A stretch of DNA of 64,000 bases. Source: Zygosaccharomyces rouxii (Eukaryota; Ascomycota; Saccharomycetes; Saccharomycetales; Saccharomycetaceae). Below the pieces are notes generated by a model. That model was not told where the DNA came from, did not search any database, and was given only the letters and a program-made list of their open reading frames with translations. Both the position numbers and the translations under genes were made by a program. Shown in pieces: positions 1-9,628 of this stretch. The stretch lies in contig NC_012991.1 in NCBI RefSeq assembly GCF_000026365.1, positions 558,001 to 622,000 of the forward strand. The letters are read 5' to 3'. The stretch's first letter is position 1. Each line of letters opens with the position of its first letter.

Positions 1-1
1 G

Positions 2-61
2 CCGCTATCACAAGATACGCAGCATGTGATCTTGCCACTTGAAGAGGAAGAACAGGTTTGA
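2..61 (+). CDS. 3' end of a truncated gene (possibly USO1)
   Basis: The first bases are open in one forward frame and end in TGA at 59-61, giving about 19 residues that finish in an acidic run, EEEEQV. This looks like the tail of a protein whose body lies left of the window. In S. cerevisiae the neighbour of YDL057W is USO1 (YDL058W), a vesicle-tethering coiled-coil protein that, as I recall, also ends in an acidic stretch with a similar finish. The gene order and acidic tail therefore suggest USO1, but 19 residues cannot prove it and the frame could be open by chance. Confidence 0.4.
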   Translation, partial: PLSQDTQHVILPLEEEEQV

Positions 62-648
62 AAATTCCTGCGTATATATACAGGAGAATACATACGATCG
101 TAATACAGCTCTTGGCAGGAAAGATGGTGGTCACTAGTGACTACGAACACGAGCATTTCGGAAAATGCCAGATGCAGTGAGTCATCTGTTTGTATTTTGG
201 TCATTGTAAAATATCATTAGTTACACAAAATGTTCCCCACCTTTTACATGTGCTTCTTGCACTTGTACTACGTGCAACATACTATAACACTTTTGTCTCG
301 CACTAATGAGTTGTTTTCACTTGTAGAATGAAAAAAATTGCCATGGAGAGAAAAGAAACATATGCATCCTATAGGGTTCGAACCGGTATCTTTCCCTTAG
401 AGGAAATGGAAAAAGATTTCACTTTCTTCATGTGGTATGTTGAGACCGCATTAGGAAGTTTCGCACAAAAGTTCCTCGCTTCTTTTTCTTTTTCTGCTAT
501 TTTACCCTCACAATAGACCGAAAAAAGATAAAAAATAATCAAGTGTGTATATATGTATATATGTATATATATATGTGCATCACTATTATGCATTAAGGGC
601 TCGATAAGTTTTCGAGATCGAATTTATAGATATCAATTGTCCGAATAA
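62..648. other. Intergenic, nothing recognised
   Basis: This AT-rich stretch separates the truncated left-edge gene from the hydrolase-phosphatase gene. It contains a TA-rich run of TATATG units around 545-575 that could serve as a promoter element for the gene at 649. Short open frames here have no recognisable product. A T-loop-like string near 377 does not fold into a tRNA. Confidence 0.5.
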
Positions 649-2571
649 ATGAATGGTAGATTTCATTCTCTTGCAATGGGCGTCGGTGTAGATTCGAAGC
701 AAATCGAGAAAGTTAGTTATAGAGTTGTGGCAGAACCGCCATCTCATATTAAATTGGGCAATAATGAGCAATTTGTCTATATAAAGCACAAACAATTTCA
801 TAAAGCAGAAGGTGTTGCAGGAATTTTGAGCCATCCAAAATCAATGCAATATGATAGTTTACAAGATAGATTAAAGCATGAAGACCAATTTGCGTTACCA
901 CAACATCGTTTGGTTTTATTAGTTCATGGACATCAAGCTCATAAGAATAGTAATTACCAGCCTATTTTAGCTTCTAGATTAACTGATTTAGGGTTTTATG
1001 CATTAAGAATTGATTTTAGAGGTTTAGGAGATTCTGAAGATAGTAAAGATAGTAAGATTGGTAGAACAGTTGTACAAGATACTGAAGATATCGAAACAAT
1101 TTGTGAATTAGTGTCAGATGAAAATCTATCGAATGAATTATTCGGATTACCAGTTACTTTAGATGCTATAGTTGCACATTCAAGAGGTGTTATCGCAATG
1201 CTTGAATTTTGCAGAAGACATCCAGAAAGGTACATCCCCAATTTAATTAATTGTTCTGGTAGATACGACGGTAAGGGAATAATACAAAAGAGACTCAAAT
1301 ATTCACCAAATTGGAAAAAAGATGGTGGATTTTATTGCGATTTACCACGCCATGGTGGTGTTTCTAAAGTTTGGATTCCTCATTCTGAAACTCTAAGTGC
1401 TGTTGAATGTCCTTCACATGCATTCGGTTCTATAAATCAAATGACATCTATAATGTCATGCTATGGTACATGTGAAGAAATTATACCGTTAAGCGCCGTT
1501 GCCAGTTATTCCAATATGTTCCAAGGTAGGCATCATTTAGAAATGATTAGAGGTGCGACTCACAATTTTTATGGTTTACCTAGTGATCCTAATGCAATGA
1601 ACTTACCATTACGTAATGGATTGGTTAATTATTGTTATGTGGTTGCTGATAGAGTTATCGAATACTTATCAAATGAAAATCAATTACAAAGATTTTTTGA
1701 AAAGACTCAATATATTAAGAATGCAACTTTAAATCCTGCAGAAATTTTACCACGTTGGCCATTACCGCATAGTTTTTCCCACGTATCAAATTTTAGAGAT
1801 TTGGGTGGTTACGAAACCGTTTTTCAAAAGAGAAGAGTTAAATCTGGTTGTTTTTACAGATGTGCAAACATTTGTGATATTACACCCCAGGCATTAAAAT
1901 ATCTACAGACTAGATTAGGTGTGGTGAAAATTTTTGATTTAAGAGCTCCTGATGAAGCAAAAGAAAATGGATTACTACCGAACGAAGAACTTGTGCATTC
2001 TTTACCATTTAATCGGGGTATGAGTGTTTCACCCGAAATGCTAGCTGAAAAGCATAAAGGACTCTTAATTTCATCTTACAGTTTCCCCAAGGGTTATATG
2101 ATGATTTTGAAAAATTCTATTGATGAAATTAGGATTTTTTTCCAATTCTTGCTCAATATGACCTCAGGCGAAGCTGTAGTTTTTCATTGTACTGCAGGTA
2201 AAGATCGTACTGGAATCTTGGGTATGCTTTTACTTTTAATTCTAGGCGTAGATGAAGATACCATTTCAAGAGAATATGAATTGACAACATTGGGATTAAA
2301 GACAGAAACAAAATTGATTAAAAAATTGGAAGCAAGAGGTGATTTGTACTATAGTATGTTGGGCTCCAATTCTGAAGAACTGGTTAAACAGTACAAATTA
2401 ACACCCAAAAAGATGTGCCAGAACTTGTTATCATCACGCTATGAGTCAATGAGATTTTTTATCGATGATTTCTTTGAAGAGTACAAAAGTATCGATAATT
2501 TCTTTCTTTACGAATTGGAATTTACCACTCAAGATATCGGCAAATTAAGAGATTTTTACTTGGAAGAGTAG
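649..2571 (+). CDS. Alpha/beta hydrolase fused to a tyrosine/inositide-type phosphatase (YDL057W-like)
   Basis: This 640-residue protein has two enzymatic halves. Residues ~85-340 look like an alpha/beta hydrolase, with LLVHGH (oxyanion region), an AHSRGV nucleophile elbow with Ser178, and a late GATHNF histidine. Residues ~375-600 look like a Y_phosphatase3-type phosphatase: NFRDLGG at 381-387 is the family hallmark, and HCTAGKDRTG from 513 is the HCX5R loop with Cys514 and Arg520. Position next to MBP1 matches S. cerevisiae YDL057W, which I recall as a hydrolase-fold protein of about 330 residues without the phosphatase half. The start is a real ATG. Substrates are unknown. The reading frame is unbroken through the junction, so the fusion is not an assembly frame artefact. 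Confidence 0.85.
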   Translation: MNGRFHSLAMGVGVDSKQIEKVSYRVVAEPPSHIKLGNNEQFVYIKHKQFHKAEGVAGILSHPKSMQYDSLQDRLKHEDQFALPQHRLVLLVHGHQAHKNSNYQPILASRLTDLGFYALRIDFRGLGDSEDSKDSKIGRTVVQDTEDIETICELVSDENLSNELFGLPVTLDAIVAHSRGVIAMLEFCRRHPERYIPNLINCSGRYDGKGIIQKRLKYSPNWKKDGGFYCDLPRHGGVSKVWIPHSETLSAVECPSHAFGSINQMTSIMSCYGTCEEIIPLSAVASYSNMFQGRHHLEMIRGATHNFYGLPSDPNAMNLPLRNGLVNYCYVVADRVIEYLSNENQLQRFFEKTQYIKNATLNPAEILPRWPLPHSFSHVSNFRDLGGYETVFQKRRVKSGCFYRCANICDITPQALKYLQTRLGVVKIFDLRAPDEAKENGLLPNEELVHSLPFNRGMSVSPEMLAEKHKGLLISSYSFPKGYMMILKNSIDEIRIFFQFLLNMTSGEAVVFHCTAGKDRTGILGMLLLLILGVDEDTISREYELTTLGLKTETKLIKKLEARGDLYYSMLGSNSEELVKQYKLTPKKMCQNLLSSRYESMRFFIDDFFEEYKSIDNFFLYELEFTTQDIGKLRDFYLEE

Positions 2572-2989
2572 AGCCGTCATTGTAACTCGTCTTTTCTATT
2601 CTTTAACTATTGTAGTTGTAGTTTGTAGTCGTTAGTTATTGTGTTCCGGGTAAATTATGAAAGCTGTAATTTTTTTTTTTTCTTCGGGGAGCCTTGTAGA
2701 AGAAACAGAGCGCTTCATGATCTATAGGATTAAGGTCTAACTATTCTGCGCATGGTGGTCGAAAATAACAGTTAGAAGGTCTTTTAATAGTAGAGAAAAT
2801 AAAAAAGTAATCTAGAAAGGACTATTTGCCCTTTTATTCGCTATCAGAAATTTTCCATATCTTTGTGTGTGTTTTGTTCGTGTTTGCCTACGTTTATCAA
2901 AGTCCGCCGTTTTCAGGCTATAATAATAATAATAATAATTGTCTATCATTGAGAAAACAATATAGAAAGAGATCAGGAAAAAATTCTGA
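2572..2989. other. Intergenic / MBP1 promoter
   Basis: This stretch lies between two genes in the same direction. It holds a poly-T tract near 2670-2681 and an (ATA)n run at about 2920-2938, close to the MBP1 start. No RNA gene or repeat family is recognised. Confidence 0.5.
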
Positions 2990-5464
2990 ATGTCATCAAA
3001 TCAAATTTATTCTGCCAAGTATTCTGGGGTGGATGTTTACGAGTTCATTCATCCAACTGGCTCAGTTATGAAGAGAAGGGATGATGATTGGGTTAATGCT
3101 ACACATATTTTAAAAGCTGCTAGATTTGCAAAGGCTAAGAGAACTCGTATTTTAGAGAAAGAGGTTATCAAAGAAGTCCATGAAAAAGTACAAGGTGGAT
3201 TTGGTAAATACCAAGGTACGTGGGTTCCTATGGACGTGGCAAGGACATTAGCGACAAAATTCGGAGTTCATGATGAATTATCACCATTATTTGACTTTAC
3301 ACAAACAAATGGATCCGCATCACCACCACAGGCTCCTAAGCATCACCATGCTTCAAGAGGTGATTCAACTAGGAAAAGAGCTGTTAAAAGTGCGAGTACG
3401 TCTGCAGTAGTAGAGGGACAACAGGGAACAGCGCTTGTAAATCCAGCCGTATCTCGAAGACGTGGTAGACCTGCAACGGGTCAAAGAGGTAAGAGAAAAC
3501 TGAATACAACTTTACAAAGATCGCAAAGTGATATGGGATATCCAAGACCTGCGATACCGAATTCATCAATAGCAACTACACAATTACCTTCGATAAGAGC
3601 AGCACATATGAACTCATTGGTAGAAGAGAATGATGGTGCTGATGATGATGATAATGATATTAATAATACCAATAATAGAAATAACAATGCCGGGCACAGA
3701 GCTCACTTTAAAGAATTAGACATTGTTGACGGTTTGTCAAGTGATATTGAACCGCACGGTCACATGACAATGGCACATCCAGGATTAGTTCCTGGAAATG
3801 GTGCTAATGATACTACCACTAATAGTCAAAAATTAATCCATGGTACGATATCATCCTCGCAATCCTCTCCTTCACTGCCGACTTCGCCTAGTGAATTATC
3901 TGAGGCGAATCCATTTGACCATAGATTTGGTAGTGCAGGTACTTCACCAATAATGTCAGCAATACCCCGTTATTCCATCCAATCCAGACCGCAAAGTACG
4001 GATATTCATGATAAAGTCAATGAATATTTGTCCAAACTAGTTGATTATTTTATCTCAAATGAGGTGAGATCTAACAGATCTGTACCTACAGAACTTTTAC
4101 TCCCGCCACCTCATAGTGCTCCATATATCGATGCACCAATTGATCCAGAATTACATACAGCGTTCCATTGGGCATGTTCCATGGGGAATCTACCCATTTT
4201 GGAGGCCTTGGTGGAAGCGGGTACTAGTACTAGATCAACAAATTCTCAGGGCCAAACTCCGTTAATGAGAGCTTCGATGTTTCACAATTCATACTCAAGA
4301 AGGACTTTCCCACGAATTTTTGAACTTCTACATGATACCGTCTTTGATGTGGATTCTCAATTACAAACGGTGATTCATCATGTAGTTAAGAGAAAATCTA
4401 CTACCCCCTCGGCGGTTTACTATTTGGATGTAATTCTTTCCAAATTAAAAGACTTTTCACCTCAATACCGTATAGAGTTGTTGTTAAACTCCCAAGACAG
4501 TTTTGGTGACACAGCACTACACATTGCCGCCGAAAATGGTGATAAAACTTTTTTCAACACTTTAATTAGAAATGGCGCTTTGAGCACAATTACGAATAAA
4601 GAAAGATTGACGCCTAACGAGATTATGAATGAACATTATGAACAAATTTTAAACAAGAATCAAGCACAGATGAATTCAGAGATCAACGCTGCCACAAATG
4701 GTAGTGGTCTTGGTGTTGGTATTGGTAATGGTGTTACTAGTGGCGGTTTCACTACAGCTGGTCATAATGCATCAGGAATTAGCGCGAATAGTGGTGGAAT
4801 CGGATTAAGTGGGAAGATAGATTCTCCTGTTGGCTCAATGACACCGTTACTCAATACAGCTGCATCGGATTATATGATGTTCCCATCTCAAGCTGCAACT
4901 CGCATATCTAGATGTATTCCAGAAGTGGTTGCATCAATGAAGCAAATGTCTGATCGTTATAATAACTTATACCATCAACGCGATACAGATATAAAAAATA
5001 TGGAAAGGACTTTACACAGCATGTCGAAGACCATCAGAAGTGTTAATCTAAGGACGATGGCGGTTCTTAATAATAGCAGTTTTGAAGAATTCGATAAAAC
5101 GATGCTAGAAAAATTGACAGAGACTGAAAAATTACGTTGGGAAGTTAAAAATTTGAGAAAGGGAATGACAAATAGGTGGGAAAAAGAACATTATTTATTA
5201 CTCAGGCATTTTTTGAAACAAAATGATACAAAAACTCAAAATCATGATAGTAATGGTAGCATTGATGAAAGATTAAAACTTGCAGTCGAACTTTGCGTTT
5301 TACAATTATCAAGAAAGGGTAAATTAGAAACGGGGTTACAAATCGTTGAAGACAGTTCAAAGATTCACAAATACAGGAAAATGATCAGTGAAGGTACAGA
5401 GATGGAGACCGAGAAAGTCGATAGTTGCCTGGATGTAATATTAGAGAGTTTGAGTAATAAGTAG
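2990..5464 (+). CDS. MBP1: Mbp1, DNA-binding subunit of the MBF G1/S transcription factor
   Basis: The protein has 824 residues. Residues 1-105 form an APSES/KilA-N DNA-binding domain nearly identical to S. cerevisiae Mbp1 (YSGVDVYEFIH, DDWVNATHILKAA, GGFGKYQGTWVP). A low-complexity linker with Asp/Asn runs follows, then ankyrin repeats near residues 385-410 (AFHWACSMGN) and 505-530 (TALHIAAENGD), and a C-terminal heterodimerisation region that binds Swi6 in the family. MBF binds MluI cell-cycle boxes (ACGCGT) and drives DNA-synthesis genes at Start. The DNA-binding domain is much closer to Mbp1 than to Swi4. It is followed convergently by PSA1, as in S. cerevisiae (YDL056W-YDL055C). Confidence 0.97.
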   Translation: MSSNQIYSAKYSGVDVYEFIHPTGSVMKRRDDDWVNATHILKAARFAKAKRTRILEKEVIKEVHEKVQGGFGKYQGTWVPMDVARTLATKFGVHDELSPLFDFTQTNGSASPPQAPKHHHASRGDSTRKRAVKSASTSAVVEGQQGTALVNPAVSRRRGRPATGQRGKRKLNTTLQRSQSDMGYPRPAIPNSSIATTQLPSIRAAHMNSLVEENDGADDDDNDINNTNNRNNNAGHRAHFKELDIVDGLSSDIEPHGHMTMAHPGLVPGNGANDTTTNSQKLIHGTISSSQSSPSLPTSPSELSEANPFDHRFGSAGTSPIMSAIPRYSIQSRPQSTDIHDKVNEYLSKLVDYFISNEVRSNRSVPTELLLPPPHSAPYIDAPIDPELHTAFHWACSMGNLPILEALVEAGTSTRSTNSQGQTPLMRASMFHNSYSRRTFPRIFELLHDTVFDVDSQLQTVIHHVVKRKSTTPSAVYYLDVILSKLKDFSPQYRIELLLNSQDSFGDTALHIAAENGDKTFFNTLIRNGALSTITNKERLTPNEIMNEHYEQILNKNQAQMNSEINAATNGSGLGVGIGNGVTSGGFTTAGHNASGISANSGGIGLSGKIDSPVGSMTPLLNTAASDYMMFPSQAATRISRCIPEVVASMKQMSDRYNNLYHQRDTDIKNMERTLHSMSKTIRSVNLRTMAVLNNSSFEEFDKTMLEKLTETEKLRWEVKNLRKGMTNRWEKEHYLLLRHFLKQNDTKTQNHDSNGSIDERLKLAVELCVLQLSRKGKLETGLQIVEDSSKIHKYRKMISEGTEMETEKVDSCLDVILESLSNK

Positions 5465-5620
5465 ATAAAACAGAAAAGAAAAGATCCAAGTATTAACTAA
5501 TTAACGTCTTTGATGTCGGGTATGTTTATATAAAAATGCGCCAAGAGGATCAACCTCTTAACAAAAAATAGAGATGAAAATGAAAAAAGAGAAAAAAGGG
5601 GGAACAAAAAGAAGAGGACA

Positions 5621-6706
5621 TTACATAATAATGGCTTCCGCGGGGACGTTGGAAGAGATGGATTTGTGAGGTAAGACCTTACCACCGTTAATGTAAATTT
5701 CATCTTTAACTTCAACGTCGTCACCCAAAACAGTAACACCTTCTAGACGGCACCATTGTCCAACAGTAGAAGCCCAGCCGACGATTGTGGACTTAACCAA
5801 AGAGTGTGCTTTGACGGTAGAGTTAGATAGAACAACAGATCTGGTGATTCTTACACCCTCGCCAATGGTAACGTTAGGACCAATGACAACATCTGGACCA
5901 ATCTTAGCGCTTGGGTCGATCTTGGCAGTTGGGTCAACGATAACATTACCGATCACATTGCTGTCCTTGGCCAATTTTTCTGGCTTATGCTTTCTCAAAG
6001 AGTTCAAGTACAAAACAGTACCAGATAGGAAATCCTTTGGTTGACCGACATCCATCCAGTAACCTTCTAGATCAAAAGAGTACAATTGCTTTTGTTCAAC
6101 CAAGACTGGGAAAGTTTCCTTTTCAATGGAGGTTGGTTTCAAATCAATCATATCGATAACTTCAGGGTTCAAAATGTAAAGACCAGCATTAATTCTGTTA
6201 CCAACAAATTCAACAGGCTTTTCGACAAATCTATCGATTAAGTTAGGAGTTGCAATGTCGTGAACGATAACACCGTACTTAGATGGTTCATCGACCTTAG
6301 TAGCAACAATAGTACCTTTACCACCGTGAGCCTTGTGGAAGTCTGCCAACACCTTGAATGGATATTCGCAGATAACATCGGAGTTCAAGACAAAGAATGG
6401 AGAGCTATCCTTTTTCAAAACCTTTTCAGCCAATTTCAATGGACCAGCAGTACCCAATGGTTCAGTTTCCACACTGAAGGTAATGGAAACACCATATTCC
6501 TCTTCGTATTTTTTCAAAGTTTCAACCATAACTTCAGGTCTGTAGTTAACAGCCAAAACGATATCGGTAACACCAGCAGCGGCCAAGGCTTCAATTTGGT
6601 GTAGAATCATTGGTCTGTTACCAAATTCAACCAATGGCTTTGGAACTGTTAGAGTCAATGGTCTCAATCTAGTACCATAACCACCGACTAAAATCAAACC
6701 TTTCAT
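5621..6706 (-). CDS. PSA1: Mannose-1-phosphate guanylyltransferase (GDP-mannose pyrophosphorylase)
   Basis: Psa1/Vig9 makes GDP-mannose from mannose-1-phosphate and GTP in the cytosol. GDP-mannose is the mannose donor for N- and O-glycosylation, cell-wall mannan and GPI anchors. The 361-residue length equals S. cerevisiae Psa1. The N-terminus carries the nucleotidyltransferase signature [12 protein letters not shown] (7-18), with FVEKP in the sugar-binding core. The last third is a left-handed beta-helix of hexapeptide repeats ([17 protein letters not shown]). Codon use is strongly biased, as for a highly expressed gene. It ends tail-to-tail with MBP1, 156 bp away. Confidence 0.98.
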   Translation of the reverse strand: MKGLILVGGYGTRLRPLTLTVPKPLVEFGNRPMILHQIEALAAAGVTDIVLAVNYRPEVMVETLKKYEEEYGVSITFSVETEPLGTAGPLKLAEKVLKKDSSPFFVLNSDVICEYPFKVLADFHKAHGGKGTIVATKVDEPSKYGVIVHDIATPNLIDRFVEKPVEFVGNRINAGLYILNPEVIDMIDLKPTSIEKETFPVLVEQKQLYSFDLEGYWMDVGQPKDFLSGTVLYLNSLRKHKPEKLAKDSNVIGNVIVDPTAKIDPSAKIGPDVVIGPNVTIGEGVRITRSVVLSNSTVKAHSLVKSTIVGWASTVGQWCRLEGVTVLGDDVEVKDEIYINGGKVLPHKSISSNVPAEAIIM

Positions 6707-7569
6707 TATTAGATGTGTTTCTTGATGTTACTGTGTATACGTTGCTCAACGTTATCTTTTAACTCAAAGATATATTCTAAACAAATGTAGTTGTAATAAA
6801 CAAGATTCAAGAAACAAGCCCACCTAGCCTCTTATATGAAAATTCTGAACTTCCAAAAGGATTGGGCGAGCCGAAACCGAAGTGTAGAGAATGATTTACA
6901 TATGACAATAAAGAGATACTAAGAGGGAGAAATGAAGTCAGAAGACGACGAAGAAGGACGTCGGCTGGCATCAGGGAAAACAACAAGGTGGCATTAAGGA
7001 AACTGAGAACCAAGAAATCCTATTCCCCCATTAAAAGATGCACGAAATATTATTCTCTAAAGAGACACAAGGTTAAGAGATCTTTTGTACGGCGATTGGA
7101 CAAGCGATACTAGTAATAATTATAGTAATAACAACAGTAATAATATAACCGTGGTATTGACTGCTGTGCTGTTCATTAATGTTATGCTGTTGTTTGTTGT
7201 TTCTTTGACGCGTTTTCTGTCGTGTAAAGAGTCGCGACGCGGCACTGCTTCTGTGACTCTCTCAGAAAGGCGCGGAGGATAAGAACCAGGTGGCGAGAAA
7301 AATTTCTCGAAGAGTCGCGTATGTGAGTGGGTGGAAGGGTGGTGGTGGTAAGGCAGGGTAAGGCAGGGTAATTCTTGTAGCGTGATATTCACGTGTAGAG
7401 TTTGCGATCTCGTACACGTGATATAGCTCGTATAATTGCTGCACTCCTGTTACCCTGATCTCTTGTCGTTTATACGGTATGGAATATTCCAATATAATAT
7501 GCTGCTATTGTATAACATGGGAACTAACCCTTTTACTATACACTAAACCGATAAGAAGACAACGAAGTG
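6707..7569. other. Divergent promoter region PSA1 / ERG25 copy A
   Basis: This stretch has no supported gene. The half next to ERG25 contains two CACGTG E-boxes (7390-7395 and 7415-7420), of the kind bound by Cbf1 or Ino2/Ino4, and a sterol response element TCGTATA at 7428-7434. There is also a direct repeat of AAGGCAGGGT near 7350-7370 and a small AAC/AAT-rich block around 7110-7150. Confidence 0.55.
7428..7434 (+). promoter_or_regulatory. Sterol response element (Upc2/Ecm22 type) before ERG25 copy A
   Basis: TCGTATA is an exact match to the core recognised by the zinc-cluster factors Upc2 and Ecm22 in ERG promoters. It lies 136 bp before the ATG and in the same orientation. The other ERG25 copy has the same element at 50717-50723. 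Confidence 0.6.
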
Positions 7570-8499
7570 ATGTCTGCCGTATTTGCAAATTCGACATTGA
7601 GCCATTTGGTTCGAGCAGAAACATTTGCTGGCACATTGACTAATGTGCAGAATAGAGTTCCGCTAAAGTTAAATTTGGTTGAACAACTCTGGGCCGCATG
7701 GTATTCTTATATGAATAATGACATTTTGGCAACAGGTCTGCTTTTCTTCCTATTGCACGAAGTGATGTACTTCGGTAGAAGTCTTCCATGGTTTATCATT
7801 GATCAGATCCCCTTCTTCCGCAGATACAAGATTCAGCCAACAAAAATTCCAAGCGCTAAAGAACAGTGGCACTGTCTGAAGAGTGTTTTGCTCTCTCACT
7901 TTCTAGTGGAAGCTATCCCTATCTGGACCTTCCATCCGCTATGTGAAAAATTGGGTATTTCAGTGCAGGTTCCATTCCCTCACTGGAAAAAAATTGCCAT
8001 TCAAATTGGCCTATTCTTCTTGGGTGAAGACATGTGGCATTACTGGATGCACAGATTATTTCACTACGGTGTCTTTTACAAATACATTCACAAGCAGCAT
8101 CATCGTTATGCAGCACCATTTGGTATGGCAGCAGAATATGCTCATCCAATGGAGACCATGATTTTAGGGTTTGGTACTGTTGGTATGCCTATTCTCTACG
8201 TTCTGTACACCGGACATTTGCACCTTTTCACCCTCTGCCTTTGGATTTCACTAAGATTGTTCCAAGCAGTGGATTCTCACTCTGGTTATGATTTCCCATG
8301 GTCATTAAACAAGTTCTTCCCACTCTGGGCAGGTGCCGAACACCACGATTTGCACCACCACTATTTCATTGGTAACTACGCATCTTCATTCCGCTGGTGG
8401 GACTACACTATGGACACTGAAGCCGGTCCTGAAGCTAAACTAGCAAGAGAGGAAAGGATGAAGAGCATTGCCAATAGAGGTGCAAAGAAAAATTTGTAG
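7570..8499 (+). CDS. ERG25: C-4 methylsterol oxidase, non-syntenic extra copy (ERG25 copy A)
   Basis: Erg25 is the membrane di-iron oxygenase that removes the two C-4 methyl groups of 4,4-dimethylzymosterol, acting with Erg26, Erg27 and Erg28 in the ER. This 309-residue copy has all three histidine motifs: HYWMH (157-161), HKQHH (174-178) and HHDLHHH (258-264). It ends KKNL, a KKXX ER-retrieval signal. The real start is the ATG at 7570; the preceding GTG is not used. The gene sits between PSA1 and tRNA-Lys, where S. cerevisiae has no ERG25. The syntenic copy is at 49633-50556. The central parts are almost identical at DNA level while the first ~45 residues differ, which suggests conversion. 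All catalytic ligands are intact, so it is probably active. Confidence 0.93.
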   Translation: MSAVFANSTLSHLVRAETFAGTLTNVQNRVPLKLNLVEQLWAAWYSYMNNDILATGLLFFLLHEVMYFGRSLPWFIIDQIPFFRRYKIQPTKIPSAKEQWHCLKSVLLSHFLVEAIPIWTFHPLCEKLGISVQVPFPHWKKIAIQIGLFFLGEDMWHYWMHRLFHYGVFYKYIHKQHHRYAAPFGMAAEYAHPMETMILGFGTVGMPILYVLYTGHLHLFTLCLWISLRLFQAVDSHSGYDFPWSLNKFFPLWAGAEHHDLHHHYFIGNYASSFRWWDYTMDTEAGPEAKLAREERMKSIANRGAKKNL

Positions 8500-9501
8500 G
8501 TTTAGCTACGTCTTATACATTCTTAATCGATATAGAGCCTTTGGCTATTCAAATATTTGAAATCTTCATATGTTTGTCTTTTAATTAACGTTTAGTTCAT
8601 ACATGCAAGCGATACCTCGAGAACGTAAATCGAAATTCGGAGTTGCTGACAAAATAATCTATCGCCGTTTGTAATCCCTGTATTTCTAGATCTTAGATAA
8701 AGCCATGGGAGATTAATAATGTGCCTTGATTGACTAACTATATTGAACTATACATGGGACCCACCGGGATCAACTAATTTGAAAGGCTGTTTTGTACATA
8801 TTCTCTTTTCCAGATTCAGTGTCTACCTTGGCCACAATACCCTCTTTTCGCAGAACTTTCTACACTCTGTTACAGCAATATACATAGCGTCTGAAAGATC
8901 GTTGGGAGCTCTAAAAGCAACCCACGTAAGGATTCGTTCTTTCAAACGAAGGGTATAATCACCTTCGGCGATTTTCTTTCAAGTAAACCCCCTTGTTTAA
9001 TCAAAAGAAGCTTTTTAGCAAATACCAACTCGAAGAACCTCTTAGAAATCGGGGAGAACGTGGCATGAAGTGTTAAGGGTTTTATTCCACGGGTTTAGAC
9101 CGTATCATGTGTATCTTCTAAGTACCAGGGATATTAGATTGACAAGCAATGCTCTAGCCTCAGGATGCTACAAGATCTGTAATACGATTGATCTGAATGC
9201 TTCTCCAAAAATCCCGTAATTCTTCAACTCACTTTTAGGGTCCCTGTGTTGTTGGTCGTAGCCATTACGACGCTACTAGGTGTAAAAAACGAGATCCCAT
9301 CACACAGTAGTAAGACTAAGAAAAAGGTTAGATTGCTAGTACTTTTTCTTTTTCTACAAGGTGTATAACCTATTAGTTTAGCAAGGTCAAACTAGCGGTC
9401 TTGCCGCGCAGGCCGCGGGGTTTGTACGTTTGTGTCAAAATCATATGATGTCTTCTTTCCGTGACCTACCATACTATTTTTCTCCGATGCCAGAGAACTC
9501 G
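8500..9501. other. Long intergenic region before tRNA-Lys
   Basis: About 1 kb without a supported gene lies between ERG25 copy A and tRNA-Lys. Yeast tRNA flanks often hold Ty/LTR remnants, but I could not find a convincing TG...CA-bounded long terminal repeat. The longest open frame (71 codons near 8750) has no recognisable product. Confidence 0.45.
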
Positions 9502-9588
9502 TCCTCGTTAGCTCAGTTGGTAGAGCGTTCGGCTTTTAAGCAAGAACGAGGAACCGAAATGTCAGGGGTTCGAGCCCCCTACGAGGAG
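9502..9588 (+). tRNA. tK(UUU): tRNA-Lys(UUU) with a 14-nt intron
   Basis: A full cloverleaf can be drawn by eye. The acceptor stem TCCTCGT pairs with ACGAGGA (9581-9587), with discriminator G at 9588. The D-arm has GCTCAGTTGGTAGAGC. The anticodon stem TTCGG pairs with CCGAA, the anticodon TTT is at 9535-9537, and the T-arm AGGGG-TTCGAGC-CCCCT is perfect. An intron at 9539-9552 splits the anticodon loop one base after the anticodon, the standard position. Removing it gives a 73-nt tRNA. The same split tRNA lies between PSA1 and MCH1 in S. cerevisiae as I recall (tK(UUU)D), with a longer intron. Confidence 0.97.
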
Positions 9589-9628
9589 TTCTTGACCAAC
9601 TTTTTACAATACATTACATTACATTACG

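Noticed and set aside
370..395. GGTTCGAACC string resembling a tRNA T-loop
   Set aside because: The flanking bases do not form a T-stem on either strand, and no acceptor or anticodon arm can be drawn upstream or downstream.
8500..9501. Possible Ty LTR remnant upstream of tRNA-Lys
   Set aside because: No TG...CA boundaries, target-site duplication or primer-binding site could be found by eye; a library search would be needed.
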